Assembly: GCF_000972845.2 (NCBI RefSeq)
Contig: NC_040028.1
Location: forward strand, 19,186,210-19,250,209
DNA length: 64,000 nt
Origin: Larimichthys crocea
Lineage: Eukaryota > Chordata > Actinopteri > Sciaenidae
Direction: 5' to 3'
Shown here: positions 37,881 through 47,840 of the stretch, piece after piece
Layout of the letters: each line of letters begins with the position of its first letter
Numbering within the stretch: position 1 is the stretch's first letter
The notes under the pieces: generated by a model
The model's input: only the letters and a program-made list of their open reading frames with translations
What the model was told of the DNA's origin: nothing
Database searches by the model: none
Program-made: the position numbers and the translations under genes

Positions 37881-38279
37881 AAAAAAAAATTGTCAGTGAG
37901 TTCAACTTATTCTCGGAGAGAAAACAGATCAGCACAAAATATGTGTACTACTCTTGGCCTCTTTTTTAAAGCAACATTGCTCAACGGTCCTACCATAAAA
38001 TAACAGATTATGAATCTATTGATCTGTAATCTGGTGAATGGAAATTTAATTTCTGCACCCCGGACATCTGTTTCTGCACTATGCAACTTTGTGCTCCAGG
38101 TACAATCACCCTTGAGAAGTACGTAACACTTTATGGCACTAAGTATTTCACTGATTTTGCTAAAACTGGATCATATTTTATGTCATTCTCACGTACAATT
38201 AGGTATGCAGTCAGTCTCTATTCTGCACAACTCATGCTGGTGTTCAGACTTTAAACCCAAATATACTATACGCATCTCA

Positions 38280-38645
38280 AAGAAGCCTGGTGACCATGGT
38301 CGAAGAAACTGAATGTTGGCCTCCATAAGAGACATGATAAATGACATACCATTAACATAAACAGACAACAGTGGCTCCAGACTAGAATGTGCTGAAGAGA
38401 GAGAGAGAGTCTTCTCTGATATGAGTTAGTGCTGTCACTGTCTATGACCTTAAGGCCCATGCGTAACCAAAGGCCAAGCATGCAAGGTATCCAGGTTACA
38501 CAGCAGAGGAAAAAAAGACAGAAGAGGAGGACGTTTGACAGAGGAAGCTAAGAAGAGAAAAGCAGAGAGTGAGCGAGCAAGAAACCACCAGACAAGAGTA
38601 AATCTGGGAGTGAATTCGCTGGCAAGAGCTTGGTGATCCATGCAA
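38280..38645. repeat. diverged partial copy of the foldback unit
   Basis: ATAAACAGACAACAGTGGCT followed by CCAGACTAGAATGTGCTG parallels ATAAACAGACATCTGTGTCTCCAGACTAGAATATG at 39044-39078. AAGAGTAAATCTGGGAGTGA...AAGAGCTTGGTGA parallels 40195-40235. The similarity is clearly lower than between the main arms, suggesting an older copy. Confidence 0.5.
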
Positions 38646-38865
38646 GTTTCCTGATGGACAACAGTAGCTGCTGTTAGTTCATTTTGTTAGCCGGGCTGTC
38701 TGGACTGTGAGTTGCAAAGCACCGGGGGGAGTGTTAGTGTCTGTACCACAGGTGGTGGATGAAGAAGTTTTCAGGGTGAATACTGACGAGGGGCAGAGCC
38801 AGTGTCGCGGCAGAACCGGAGCTGGGCTCAGCAGCCTCTATGGACATAATTATGGAATTTTTTAT

Positions 38866-40375
38866 CCTTAGGTTACACAAGGTCCCGTGTGGGCCTTGAG
38901 GTCCTCTGCAGTATTAGTTGTTTGGCTTTGGTTGGGAACAGTAGGTGCCAGTCTATCTCAACACTGTGGTGTCCAGGGTCACAGAGACCTGTTGTTGCCT
39001 TCATAGACATAATAGATAGCTTGTTGTTGACGGTCCAATCTGCATAAACAGACATCTGTGTCTCCAGACTAGAATATGTTGACAATAACACCTCCATGGG
39101 TAAAGACATTCTCTTTGACTAATTCTGGGCGTGTAGTATTTGTGGTGTTATCTTGGGGTTTAAAGTCGATCCACCAGGATGAGTTGGGCAGAATGTGAGA
39201 CCGACTCAGGCACTTCTGATGAACTTTGAGAGTGTCTCTAATTCTCCTTGGGCCAAGCGTCAATAAATAATACAGCATAAGACATCAGAGGCTCCTGAAC
39301 ACTTTCTTCCCTCCTGACCTCACCATTGACCTTTGACTTCAGCAATTGCTCCACAGTATAAGACAAAAGTCTACAAGAGTGTGGCTGCTGGGGAAAGTGT
39401 CAGTGTTGGAGAGTTTGGCACTAAAACTCACTGTAATGGAGCAAATTCACAGCCACCATTTTGTAAACACAGGTGTCACCAGTGGCACTATTGTTGTGGA
39501 GAAGTTGCTGAAGTCAAAGGTCAATGGTGAGGTCAGGAAAGAAGAAAGTGTTCAGGAGCCTCTGATGTCTTATGCTGTTTTATTTATTGACGCTTGGCCA
39601 AGGAGAATTAGAGACACCCTCAAGGTTCATCAGAAGTGCCTGAGTCGGTCTCACATTCTGCCCAACTCGACTTTAAACCCTAAGATAACACCACAAATAC
39701 TACATGCCAAGAATTAGTCAAAGAGAATGTATTTACTCATGCAGTGCTGTATTATTTATTGACGCTTTATCAAGAAGAATTAGAGACACTCTCAAAGTTC
39801 ATCAGAAGTGCCTGAGTCGGTCTCACATTCTGCCCAACTCATCCTGGTGGATCGACTTTAAACCCCAAGATAACACCACAAATACTACACGCCCAGAATT
39901 AGTCAAAGAGAATGTCTTTACCCATGGAGGTGTTATTGTCAGCATATTCTAGTCTGGAGACACAGATTGGAACGTCAACAACAAACTATCTATGTCTAAG
40001 AAGGCAGCAACAGGTCTCTTCGACCCTGACCACCACAGTGTAGAGATAGACTGGCACCTACTGTTCCCAACCAAAGCCAAACAACTAATACTGCCAAGGA
40101 CCTCAAGGCCCACACGTGACCTCGTGTGACCTAAGGATAGAAAACAGTGACAAGGGCAAAAACACCAAAGAGGAGGTTGACAAAGATCCAGCAAGAAGAG
40201 TAAACGTGGGACTGACTTGGTGAGAGCTTGGTGAAGCCGAGCTTGGCTGACTAGTCAGTGATATTAGATAATTAGTGCCACTGTGTTTACAAAATGTTGG
40301 CTGTGAATTTGCTCCATTACAGTGAGTTTTAGTGCCAGACTCTGCAACACAGACAGACTCTTGTAGACTTTAACC
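38866..40375. repeat. compound inverted repeat (foldback) beside clybl exon 1
   Basis: Left arm 38866-39350 is the inverted copy of right arm 39499-40138. Matching outer ends are CCTTAGGTTACACAAGGTCC and GACCTCGTGTGACCTAAGG; matching inner ends are CCATTGACCTTTGACTTCAG and its complement. The right arm has an internal tandem duplication (39571-39740 and 39742-39927), and the first unit lacks about 14 bp (around CATCCTGGTGGATC). The spacer (39369-39497) has its own inverted copy at 40273-40370. Arms are highly similar, including an identical stretch of about 45 codons in one frame of each arm (CLSRSHILPNSSWWID... to FTHGGVIV), so duplication is recent. A more diverged partial copy lies at 38320-38640. 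I do not recognise the family and found no transposase. Confidence 0.75.
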
Positions 40376-40702
40376 ACCTGCTCTGTGTGTTTGTACTATA
40401 AATAACCTTTAACGTGCTCACTCACCTTCATTCATGCAAACACAGGCTCTGTGCACATGTCTGCAACCAATTCAACACGTGCACGCACATTTAGTTATTT
40501 TAACGTCACAAAACGTCGATGACAAACAAACAAAACGTGAACAAACACCTGCTACACTTTCTCCTCTGTGCACGAAACAAGCCACGTGTGAGCGCCGTGA
40601 CACGCAGACTAACTCCTGCTGCAGAGTTTAGTCCACGGGAGACACGAACACGTTTAACACGAGCAGAAATAATTATAAATAACTATAAATAATAAAACTC
40701 AC

Positions 40703-40746
40703 TGTGGACAGAGTCGTGTCAGAGCTCCTCTGATGTGCGCCGCCAT
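40703..40746 (-). CDS. clybl: clybl coding exon 1 (start codon and transit peptide)
   Basis: This very short coding exon begins at the ATG complementary to 40744-40746 and encodes MAAHIRGALTRLCP plus two bases (CA) of codon 15. It runs into a good donor, CCACA/GTGAGT, with intron from 40702. It ends in phase 2, and exon 2 at 7461-7674 begins with the single base needed, so codon 15 becomes CAG (Gln). The peptide is basic, has no acidic residues, and contains Arg, Ala and Leu in an amphipathic pattern, as expected for a mitochondrial targeting sequence and like the Arg/Ala/Leu-rich start of human CLYBL. The context AAACATGGCGGC is a strong start site (A at -3, G at +4) and matches a YY1 element. 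Assignment rests on the phase match, the targeting character, the promoter directly upstream and the strand. It is an inference, not a homology call, because the 14 residues are too few to align. Confidence 0.75.
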
Positions 40747-40870
40747 GTTTCCCTCGATGACGCGCTGGAAATAAATAATAAATTCAAATTAAGAAAAGGC
40801 GAGCTGCGATTGGCTGTAGAAGCAGCTCCCTCGCTGTGATTGGCTGCAGCTGGAGGAGATGGGCGGGCTC
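40747..40870 (-). promoter_or_regulatory. clybl: clybl promoter: twin CCAAT boxes, GC box, YY1-type start
   Basis: Upstream of the clybl start, reading on the minus strand, lie a GC box (CCCGCCC, 40861-40867) and two CCAAT boxes. The CCAAT boxes are seen as ATTGG on the plus strand at 40809-40813 and 40839-40843, each inside the repeated 14-mer GCTGYGATTGGCTG and exactly 30 bp apart. They are followed by an AT-rich stretch (about 40770-40798) and a short 5' UTR containing GCGTCATCG. There is no clear TATA box. An ATGGCGGC motif overlaps the start codon. This is the usual layout of a TATA-less housekeeping promoter driven by NF-Y, Sp factors and YY1, which suits a mitochondrial enzyme. The transcription start is not fixed by the sequence; I expect it within about 40750-40790. 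Confidence 0.7.
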
Positions 40871-41544
40871 TTGGAGCAAGTCCTCGCACATGGGAAGGTA
40901 AACAGAGAAGTAGTAGTGGGAGGACACTTATATAAACATTATATTTATTCAATTATATTTGATTTAACAAGATCATACAAACAGAAATGACCTGGAATTA
41001 AATTATATAAATCAGTGAGATTCTGTGGCTGCTGCATCTTCTCCCTCACAGATGGTCCCTGTCTACAATAACTCTGCTGTCCCTTCTGCTATTATGAGAC
41101 AGAAGGGACAGACTGGAGATCTTTGCAATAAAGGCGGAGGAATAAGAGAGCAGAGAGATTTGAGCACAAGGCACGTCACCCCGGGAGTTCTCCCTCACAG
41201 CAGTGGTGAATTACAACCACTACCATCAGCCAGGTCCAAGTGTGGTGCACAAATGACAAGCAATATTTGCCATGATTAAGTCAGCAGGGGATTTGCTCCA
41301 AATGTCAGCCATTGGGGTTGTGGGTGTATTTAGATTTGTACTTTATTTTATGAAGACCACAGAGCTAAATGTATTTGGTGGCAAATCTTGAATTAAAAAG
41401 AAGAAGAAAAAGAGTTAAGACCCTGATGACCAATTCCTGCTCTTTCACCAACATTAAAGATTGTGACAAAAAAAAAGAAGAAATGTTTATATATACAGTA
41501 AAGACGGATGTCACCGGATAACTCTGGATGTTTCTGCGATACAA

Positions 41545-41630
41545 TCAGAATCAGAAACAGGTTTATTGCCAAGTACAAGGAATCTGTCTTGATGTTTTGG
41601 TGCATGGTTAACATTATGTAAAAGTATAAG
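41545..41630. repeat. retroelement tail (AATCAGAATCAGAAACAGGTTTATTG)
   Basis: ATCAGAATCAGAAACAGG followed by TTTATTGCCAAGTACAAGGA is a recurrent teleost repeat end. Only the tail is recognisable. Confidence 0.5.
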
Positions 41631-43532
41631 GAAGATATAAATCAAGCACCAGAACACTCTGTCTCAAACTATTGTACAAGTACCTCCAGTGGTACATGAC
41701 CTCTCTGTAGTTGTACTGTACTTGGGAAATGAAATTAATTAATTTCAAATTATATTATCAGTCGAAATTTCAGCTATGATATTGCTGGAATGTAATTTGA
41801 AAATAAGTTTTGCACTCACTGAAACCCGCCTGCTGCACAGTCACGTTCTTGCATACATGAGCTCGAATGCGACAGCAAAATAGTAGTAGGTGGGTTCAAA
41901 AACACTGCAGTCGTGGCTCCATATATCAGAAAGACAAGTGCGGATCAGGAGTATCCTCTTTCCTCCAAATTAGCTCTAGTTCTTGAACCAGTTAGGTCCA
42001 GCAACAGTCAACAATAAATAACCTTTTTTATTAGGAATAAACCTGCCCCCTGTTAAACTGTCCATAGCTGAACAGGGTCGGCCTACACTACACTGTATTT
42101 TAACATCTGACATAATGATGGTACTTGTAGTCTCAAATACATTCTGAGGTGGTATGCAATATAAAAAGTGAATGTACAACGTATGTTTTTAAATGAAAAG
42201 AGCTGTACAGTTTGTGTGAGGAGTGTGCAAGTCACTGGTATTTTTATATTTCTGAAGAGTCTCTAGTTTTTTGCTGTTTATTTTGAATGATGAAATTATT
42301 AAATTGGAACTAAACAGGAAATCATCCTGCGCTCACAACTCACAAACACACATTGAACCCGTAATAAAGGATTGTGTGGAGAAACTGCTTCATTTATTTG
42401 GGCCACAAGGCAAAAAATATTGGCAATCACTGACTATTTGCCATAATTTACTTGTTTTTATATTTCAACAAAAATAACAGACACATGAGTGATCCTCCTG
42501 GCTCACAGATGACCTGTACATATAAATAGGTCAATGGCTTTTATACACTGAATCTGAAATACATCTCAGCGTGCTTGCTGCTTCTCTGGTACATCCATCA
42601 TCAGATAAGAAAACTTGGATTATTTTATATAGGCTAGATTTTATCCCGAAACAAAACTGGCTTATGTGCGCATCCACTCCTACGTGGGATATGAAAAAAT
42701 GCAGTGGAGTTGAAAAATTCCATCCATGGGTTACTTGGAAACTACTTCTTTCCCTCCCCCTACAGTTCATCGAACACAATTGTTGTCTACTAATCCAGTT
42801 TTGATAGCATTTGGCACACTTTCTTTGGATCACAGCAAGATGCTCAACTTCCATTCTCGTCTCCCCTAGGAACCTCTGAGCCCAAGAAAGCAGCCGACAC
42901 CAGGTCGCGCCAGAGCAGGGGGGTTCTCTGTATCCTCATAAAGCACAGAAAATTATTTTTTTGATTCAAGTCACCCCTTGTCCCCGCAACTCCCCCCCGC
43001 CACACACACACACACATGCACACAAATATACATGCAGATCATCAGTCTGGTTGTTAATTCCAAATATATGCTGAATACGTGTTTATTCTTGTCAATCTGT
43101 TATGTTGTTAAATGTTGCAATCACCTAATGACCCCCCTGTAAGGCAATAGAATATAAAATATTATGTCAAAGGCAAAAGCTTTTCCCTTTGTCCCCCCTC
43201 TGTACTCCCTGATCCAAATGGACAATGCATCACTAGGCCTTGATGCCTCAGAAGTCTGGGTTCATTAAAATCTTGAATGAGTGCCAAAGCTGTAGTCATA
43301 GATAAAAGGAATATGAAAGGATAACGAAATTTATGGATGGCAAGTCACCACCTCACCCTGGCATTTATAATAAACAAATGGTTTCTGTTTCCAATTTAAA
43401 TTTCTCATTATACTGTGACTTTTGGAAAATGTGTTTTGATTTACCAACATTTTATCTGAAAAACTGTATAATTGATTAGATTTACATGGCTCTGATTTTA
43501 ATGCTGATCGCCTGCCTTCCCAAACAGTCCCC

Positions 43533-43558
43533 CCACCACCACCACCACCACCACCACC
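43533..43558. repeat. (CCA)8 trinucleotide repeat
   Basis: CCA repeats between C-rich flanks in the intergenic region. Confidence 0.9.
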
Positions 43559-44261
43559 CTCACCCCCGGCCCAACACTCGCCCCAAAAAAAAACATGATC
43601 TGAACAGCTCCTGAGGCACATTAACATCATATAAAACAAACCTACATATCAAACAGGTTTTTTTTTCCCCAGATAAAATAATTGGCTTTAACCAGCGTAG
43701 AATCCAATTCATCCCTTTGAAAGAAACTTCTGTGAGACCACCACCAAAAAAAAAAAAAGTACAAAAAAAAAAATGGTGAGATAGACTTCACAGCCCGAGT
43801 GAGATGGACATCAATGCACTATGCCAGCAATGGCTATATTAACCCATGGCTAAATCCCATCACACAAATGTCAGTGTATCCGTTATGAAACCATGACATT
43901 TAGATCCAAGGTCTCCATTGTGGTTTTAGAGGAAGCTGATGTTTGTCCATTCTTTGCATCCATCAAACCCGCACACAGCCTCACAGCTAACTGTACTCTA
44001 AACACAGAAAGGTTAAAGATCATGAAGGGCTTATGTGTGTAATTTTATTGCATAATACATAGTGCGGTTTATGTAATGTTTCACGATAGCACATCCTTCT
44101 TGAGTCTTGAATATTATAACACAAAACAAAACATTTGAATAAGGTTTTTTACATTTTTAAAGTGACCAATATCCTGGATAATATAATATAATATATAATA
44201 TCCTGCCTAACAAAACTAACAAAACTAACAACTACTCTGTGCTCCTTTACACCTTTCTCAG

Positions 44262-44335
44262 CTTATGTCCTCCTCTGTAAGTCGCTTTGGATAAAAGCGT
44301 CTGCTAAATGCAATGTAATGTAATGGAATGGATAG
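44262..44335. repeat. teleost interspersed repeat tail (AAAGCGTCTGCTAAATG)
   Basis: The string GTAAGTCGCTTTGGATAAAA followed by GCGTCTGCTAAATGCAATGTAATGTAATG is a very common repeat end in fish genomes, with the short ATGTA-type tail repeats at the 3' side. Only the end is present. Confidence 0.65.
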
Positions 44336-44339
44336 AAAT

Positions 44340-47300
44340 AAAGATTTTTAAAGATATTTTTTTAAAGAATATAGCTAAATATTGGCACCATTTTATACAG
44401 TATGTTGTCTGTCTTTACAATGAAATTACAAGTTACTATCAATACTCCATGTTGACATTTTAGCAGACAAAAAAGTGAATTACATGTTAAACAAACATAA
44501 TACCCCCGAGAGCAACTTCCCTCTACAACACTTCAAAATGTCAACACTACCACCGCATCCCACCAAAGACAAGCCCAGTCTGACACATCACGACCGCTCA
44601 TGAGTCATGAGTAATGAGGAGCAAAAACCACATTCAAGAAGAGGACAACGTGTCACGAAGCTCTCATGTTAAGAGTGCAACACCTCTGACTATAAGCCAC
44701 TTGGCTGGAAATCACAAGAGGTTTTTAATTATTGCCTCTTTACATTAGCTTGGATCTCCCCCCTCAGGCATCAGATCTTAAGGGTCAGGCTGTGGGGTGG
44801 TGGTGGCGGTAGAGAAGAGAGCAGGCCGAGACTGGTGGTGAAAATTGTGAAGAGGAATAAAACCCCTTCATTACCGAATCTCTCTCTCTCTGTCTCACTC
44901 GCACACTCTCTCTTTCACCTACCAACGGCAGTCCAGATCAGGAATTACAAATGATATCATGACAATTTTTCACGCTCTTCAAACCAGTGATGTTTTACCG
45001 ACTCATTTGCTATGATACCTTGTTACGGATCCAGCTGTGAATCAGGGACGTGTCATGGGGCTGGAAGCCCACCTCCCGCTGAGCCTGGCCAATGACCTGG
45101 AAGGCAATAGGGGATGCCAGTGCCTGCAGCATGTGCTGCACTGACAAAGCAGCAGGGCACCGTCAAAAACCCTCTCATACAAACTTTGCAGATCACTCCG
45201 TTTTTACCAGATGAGTAAGCACTGGTACTGACTTTCCCCCCCGCTCCTTCAGCCCTAACACAAGGTTTATGGATTTCCCTTCACGAGTCTGTGGCTTTGG
45301 TTGACGCAAAGCAAAAAAAAAAAAAAACCTTTGCCCACAAGGGGAATAGTGTAGTGGTGGATCTGAGATAGAAGGATGCAGATAGCATGTGGCAGGGTCA
45401 CTGCGCAGGTTAAGCAACAATTCAGTTGAGTGCCTGTAAAGGAAGTGGAGTATGGTTTGAGAAGCGCAGCGCACCAGCTAAAAAGGCCACACAATCCAGA
45501 TTAAACTTTGGCCTTTGAACGTAAATTACAACATCGCCTCCACACTCTCCATAGTTCAGTTTGTGGACTTTAACACAAGCAAATATTTGGGAATATTTCC
45601 CCAAAAGCACGTCAGTCCCAAACAGCACGGTGTAATCCAATGAGACAAAGTAGCAACTTAATCCATTCATTAATTTTTGCATTCTTCAACAGGAATTCAA
45701 TGAGGTGAAGGTTGTTTGGGTTTCCAGATGAGAGCCCTCACGCAATCCCAGGCCCCGATGACTTCTGCATTACTAGAATGATGCGGCCGGGACTGATGGA
45801 GCTGAGTGTGTCAGGAGGCATTAGGCTTCACAGCCCAAAGCTGGTGGACAAAATCAGACTGTGCCCCCTGACCCAATCCACCGGCAAGTTACTGACCCAG
45901 CAATCATGAGAGGAGCAGAGACAGACAGAGAGGAGGAGGAGGAGAGAGAGAGAGAGAGAGAGAAAGAAAAATGTTGGGGAAAACCAAAGTGAGAAAAATA
46001 AGATGAGCACTGAGAGAAAAAGCAAAGAACAGGAGATGGAAAGACAAATACTGAGCCTCTGACTTTTCTGCATGTTAACCAAATCACAGGAAATGGTTTT
46101 AAGGGCTTTTTTCTTCCTGTTCGGTTCACTCTTATTCCCCCTCTCTCACTTCATTTAACTGAATTAATGAGCAGGTCCAGCCAGACCTCGGAATATTAAC
46201 TTCCTGGGCACCCGTTACTTTGTTGGAGGAGGACTGAGCTTTTGTTGTTCAGTGATTATGGGGATAATTTCACAATAAATAAATATGTTCACTTTGGTTA
46301 CCTTTCAGGAGATAAAATATAAGCTGCTGCACAAATGACAAAAAAAAAAGGGCACAACACTGTTTTTCATTTTCAAGATCTATGACTCCTAGTGTGGTGT
46401 TACTAGTGGGGATAGTTCTAGTGCAGTGTCTGGATGTGAATGAATGTTCCCATACGCTCCTCTCAGCACAGTGGGACGGTGGCCTCGCACCACGACGCTG
46501 GCGGACCGAGAAACACCTACATCAGAGAGGACCTAAAGCTGTGTACACATGGTTCACCTCAGGACAGACCTGCTTACAGCACCAACGTCAGTGTTGGACT
46601 CCCTCTGTGCACTCTGTGTTGAATGCATCCCTGTGATGGTACAGTAGACGGCGTTCCCATAGCATGCTGCGGGCTATATATCATCCAGGATACGGCGGTA
46701 TGGCAGGAGAAGTGCTTTTATTTACCAGTGAAACCCAGTGGCAAGAATAAGCCTGCTTATTTCCATATGTTGTACATCCCATCTGATTTATGAAATGATA
46801 TGAGTTCATTCATTATTCATATTGGTAGTGGAGTTATTACCATTTCCCCCATCAGGCTTGCCACTGACACCATAAACATTATGAAATCACAGTTCGCCCA
46901 AGGCGTTGCTACTGCTGCGAAAAGTGGTCACAATTGACTAGTTAGCGCTGGCGCGCAGTACACTGGAGGCAAGCGCTAAATGCCATACAAGTGACCCGTG
47001 AATTTTTAATACAGGCAAAGTGGTGACAATAAGACAAGTGACGAAGGAAGAAAAATGACTGTAGAACTGAATATCACTGAGGCATGCTCCGCTGAAAACT
47101 CCTGTTATTACCGCGCCCTGAGCGAAGAAGTGTGGGGGGCGACGGTACGCTCTCAGTTTTAAAGCAGTTCCCGAATGTACTGTACTAACATGCAGTCAGC
47201 AGGCCGCACGTGCAGATGTCACTACTATGATTATAAATCTACATTCTTTTAAAAATGAATAAGAATTTCACACCGCAGCAGCAGACTTAGTTGTGAGCTA

Positions 47301-47800
47301 ATTTGTCGCAGGCTTATCAAAGGCCTATTCATCACCGATCTAGTAATTACCAGAACGAGCTACAGGATAACCCCCCTTTGTCACCCCTCTTTTCTCCCCC
47401 CAGCGATGGTCAGCCTGTAAAACCAGGATGTGTTGGCACCTTTATGATATAAATACTCACACACCCTGGGCATAAGAAAGCTGTCAACAGAACATTTGTT
47501 TTCCATTTTTCACCACCTAAAGCACTTCAAGCTGAGGAGGAGGGGGGGGAAGGAGACAAGGCGTTAAAAATGTACCGCAACACTAACTATTTTGCCCCTT
47601 GGTGAATTTTGGTGCTTAAACAGATGGGGCTTCAATTAGTTCCCCCCCTTTTTTTTTTTAGTGCAACAGGATTGTCCGAATTTCCATTCAACAAGCTCTC
47701 ACCTCCACACATGCTTGGCTGTGGTTGGCACATGCAGATTAAATGCATAAAACATGCGCGCCGTACATTCGCACATGCTCGATTATGTATGTGTGCTGCC

Positions 47801-47840
<40 letters not shown>

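Larger units (their letters stand above)
7675..40702 (-). other. clybl: clybl intron 1 (about 33 kb)
   Basis: This is the interval between the two phase-compatible clybl exons, bounded by GTGAGT at the 5' end (minus strand) and TTGACAG at the 3' end. CLYBL in mammals also spans very long introns, so the size is plausible. No other exon of a known gene was recognised inside it on either strand. It holds dinucleotide repeats, a foldback element (10010-10340), two copies of a fish MITE, two LINE tails and a compound inverted repeat (38866-40375), plus long stretches of AT-rich unique sequence described separately. Confidence 0.7.
40875..44260. other. no gene seen (upstream of clybl)
   Basis: Intergenic sequence upstream of the clybl promoter with one retroelement tail and a CCA repeat. 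TM9SF2, which lies upstream of CLYBL in human, was looked for (minus strand, C-terminal KIYSVVKVD region) and not found. Confidence 0.5.
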
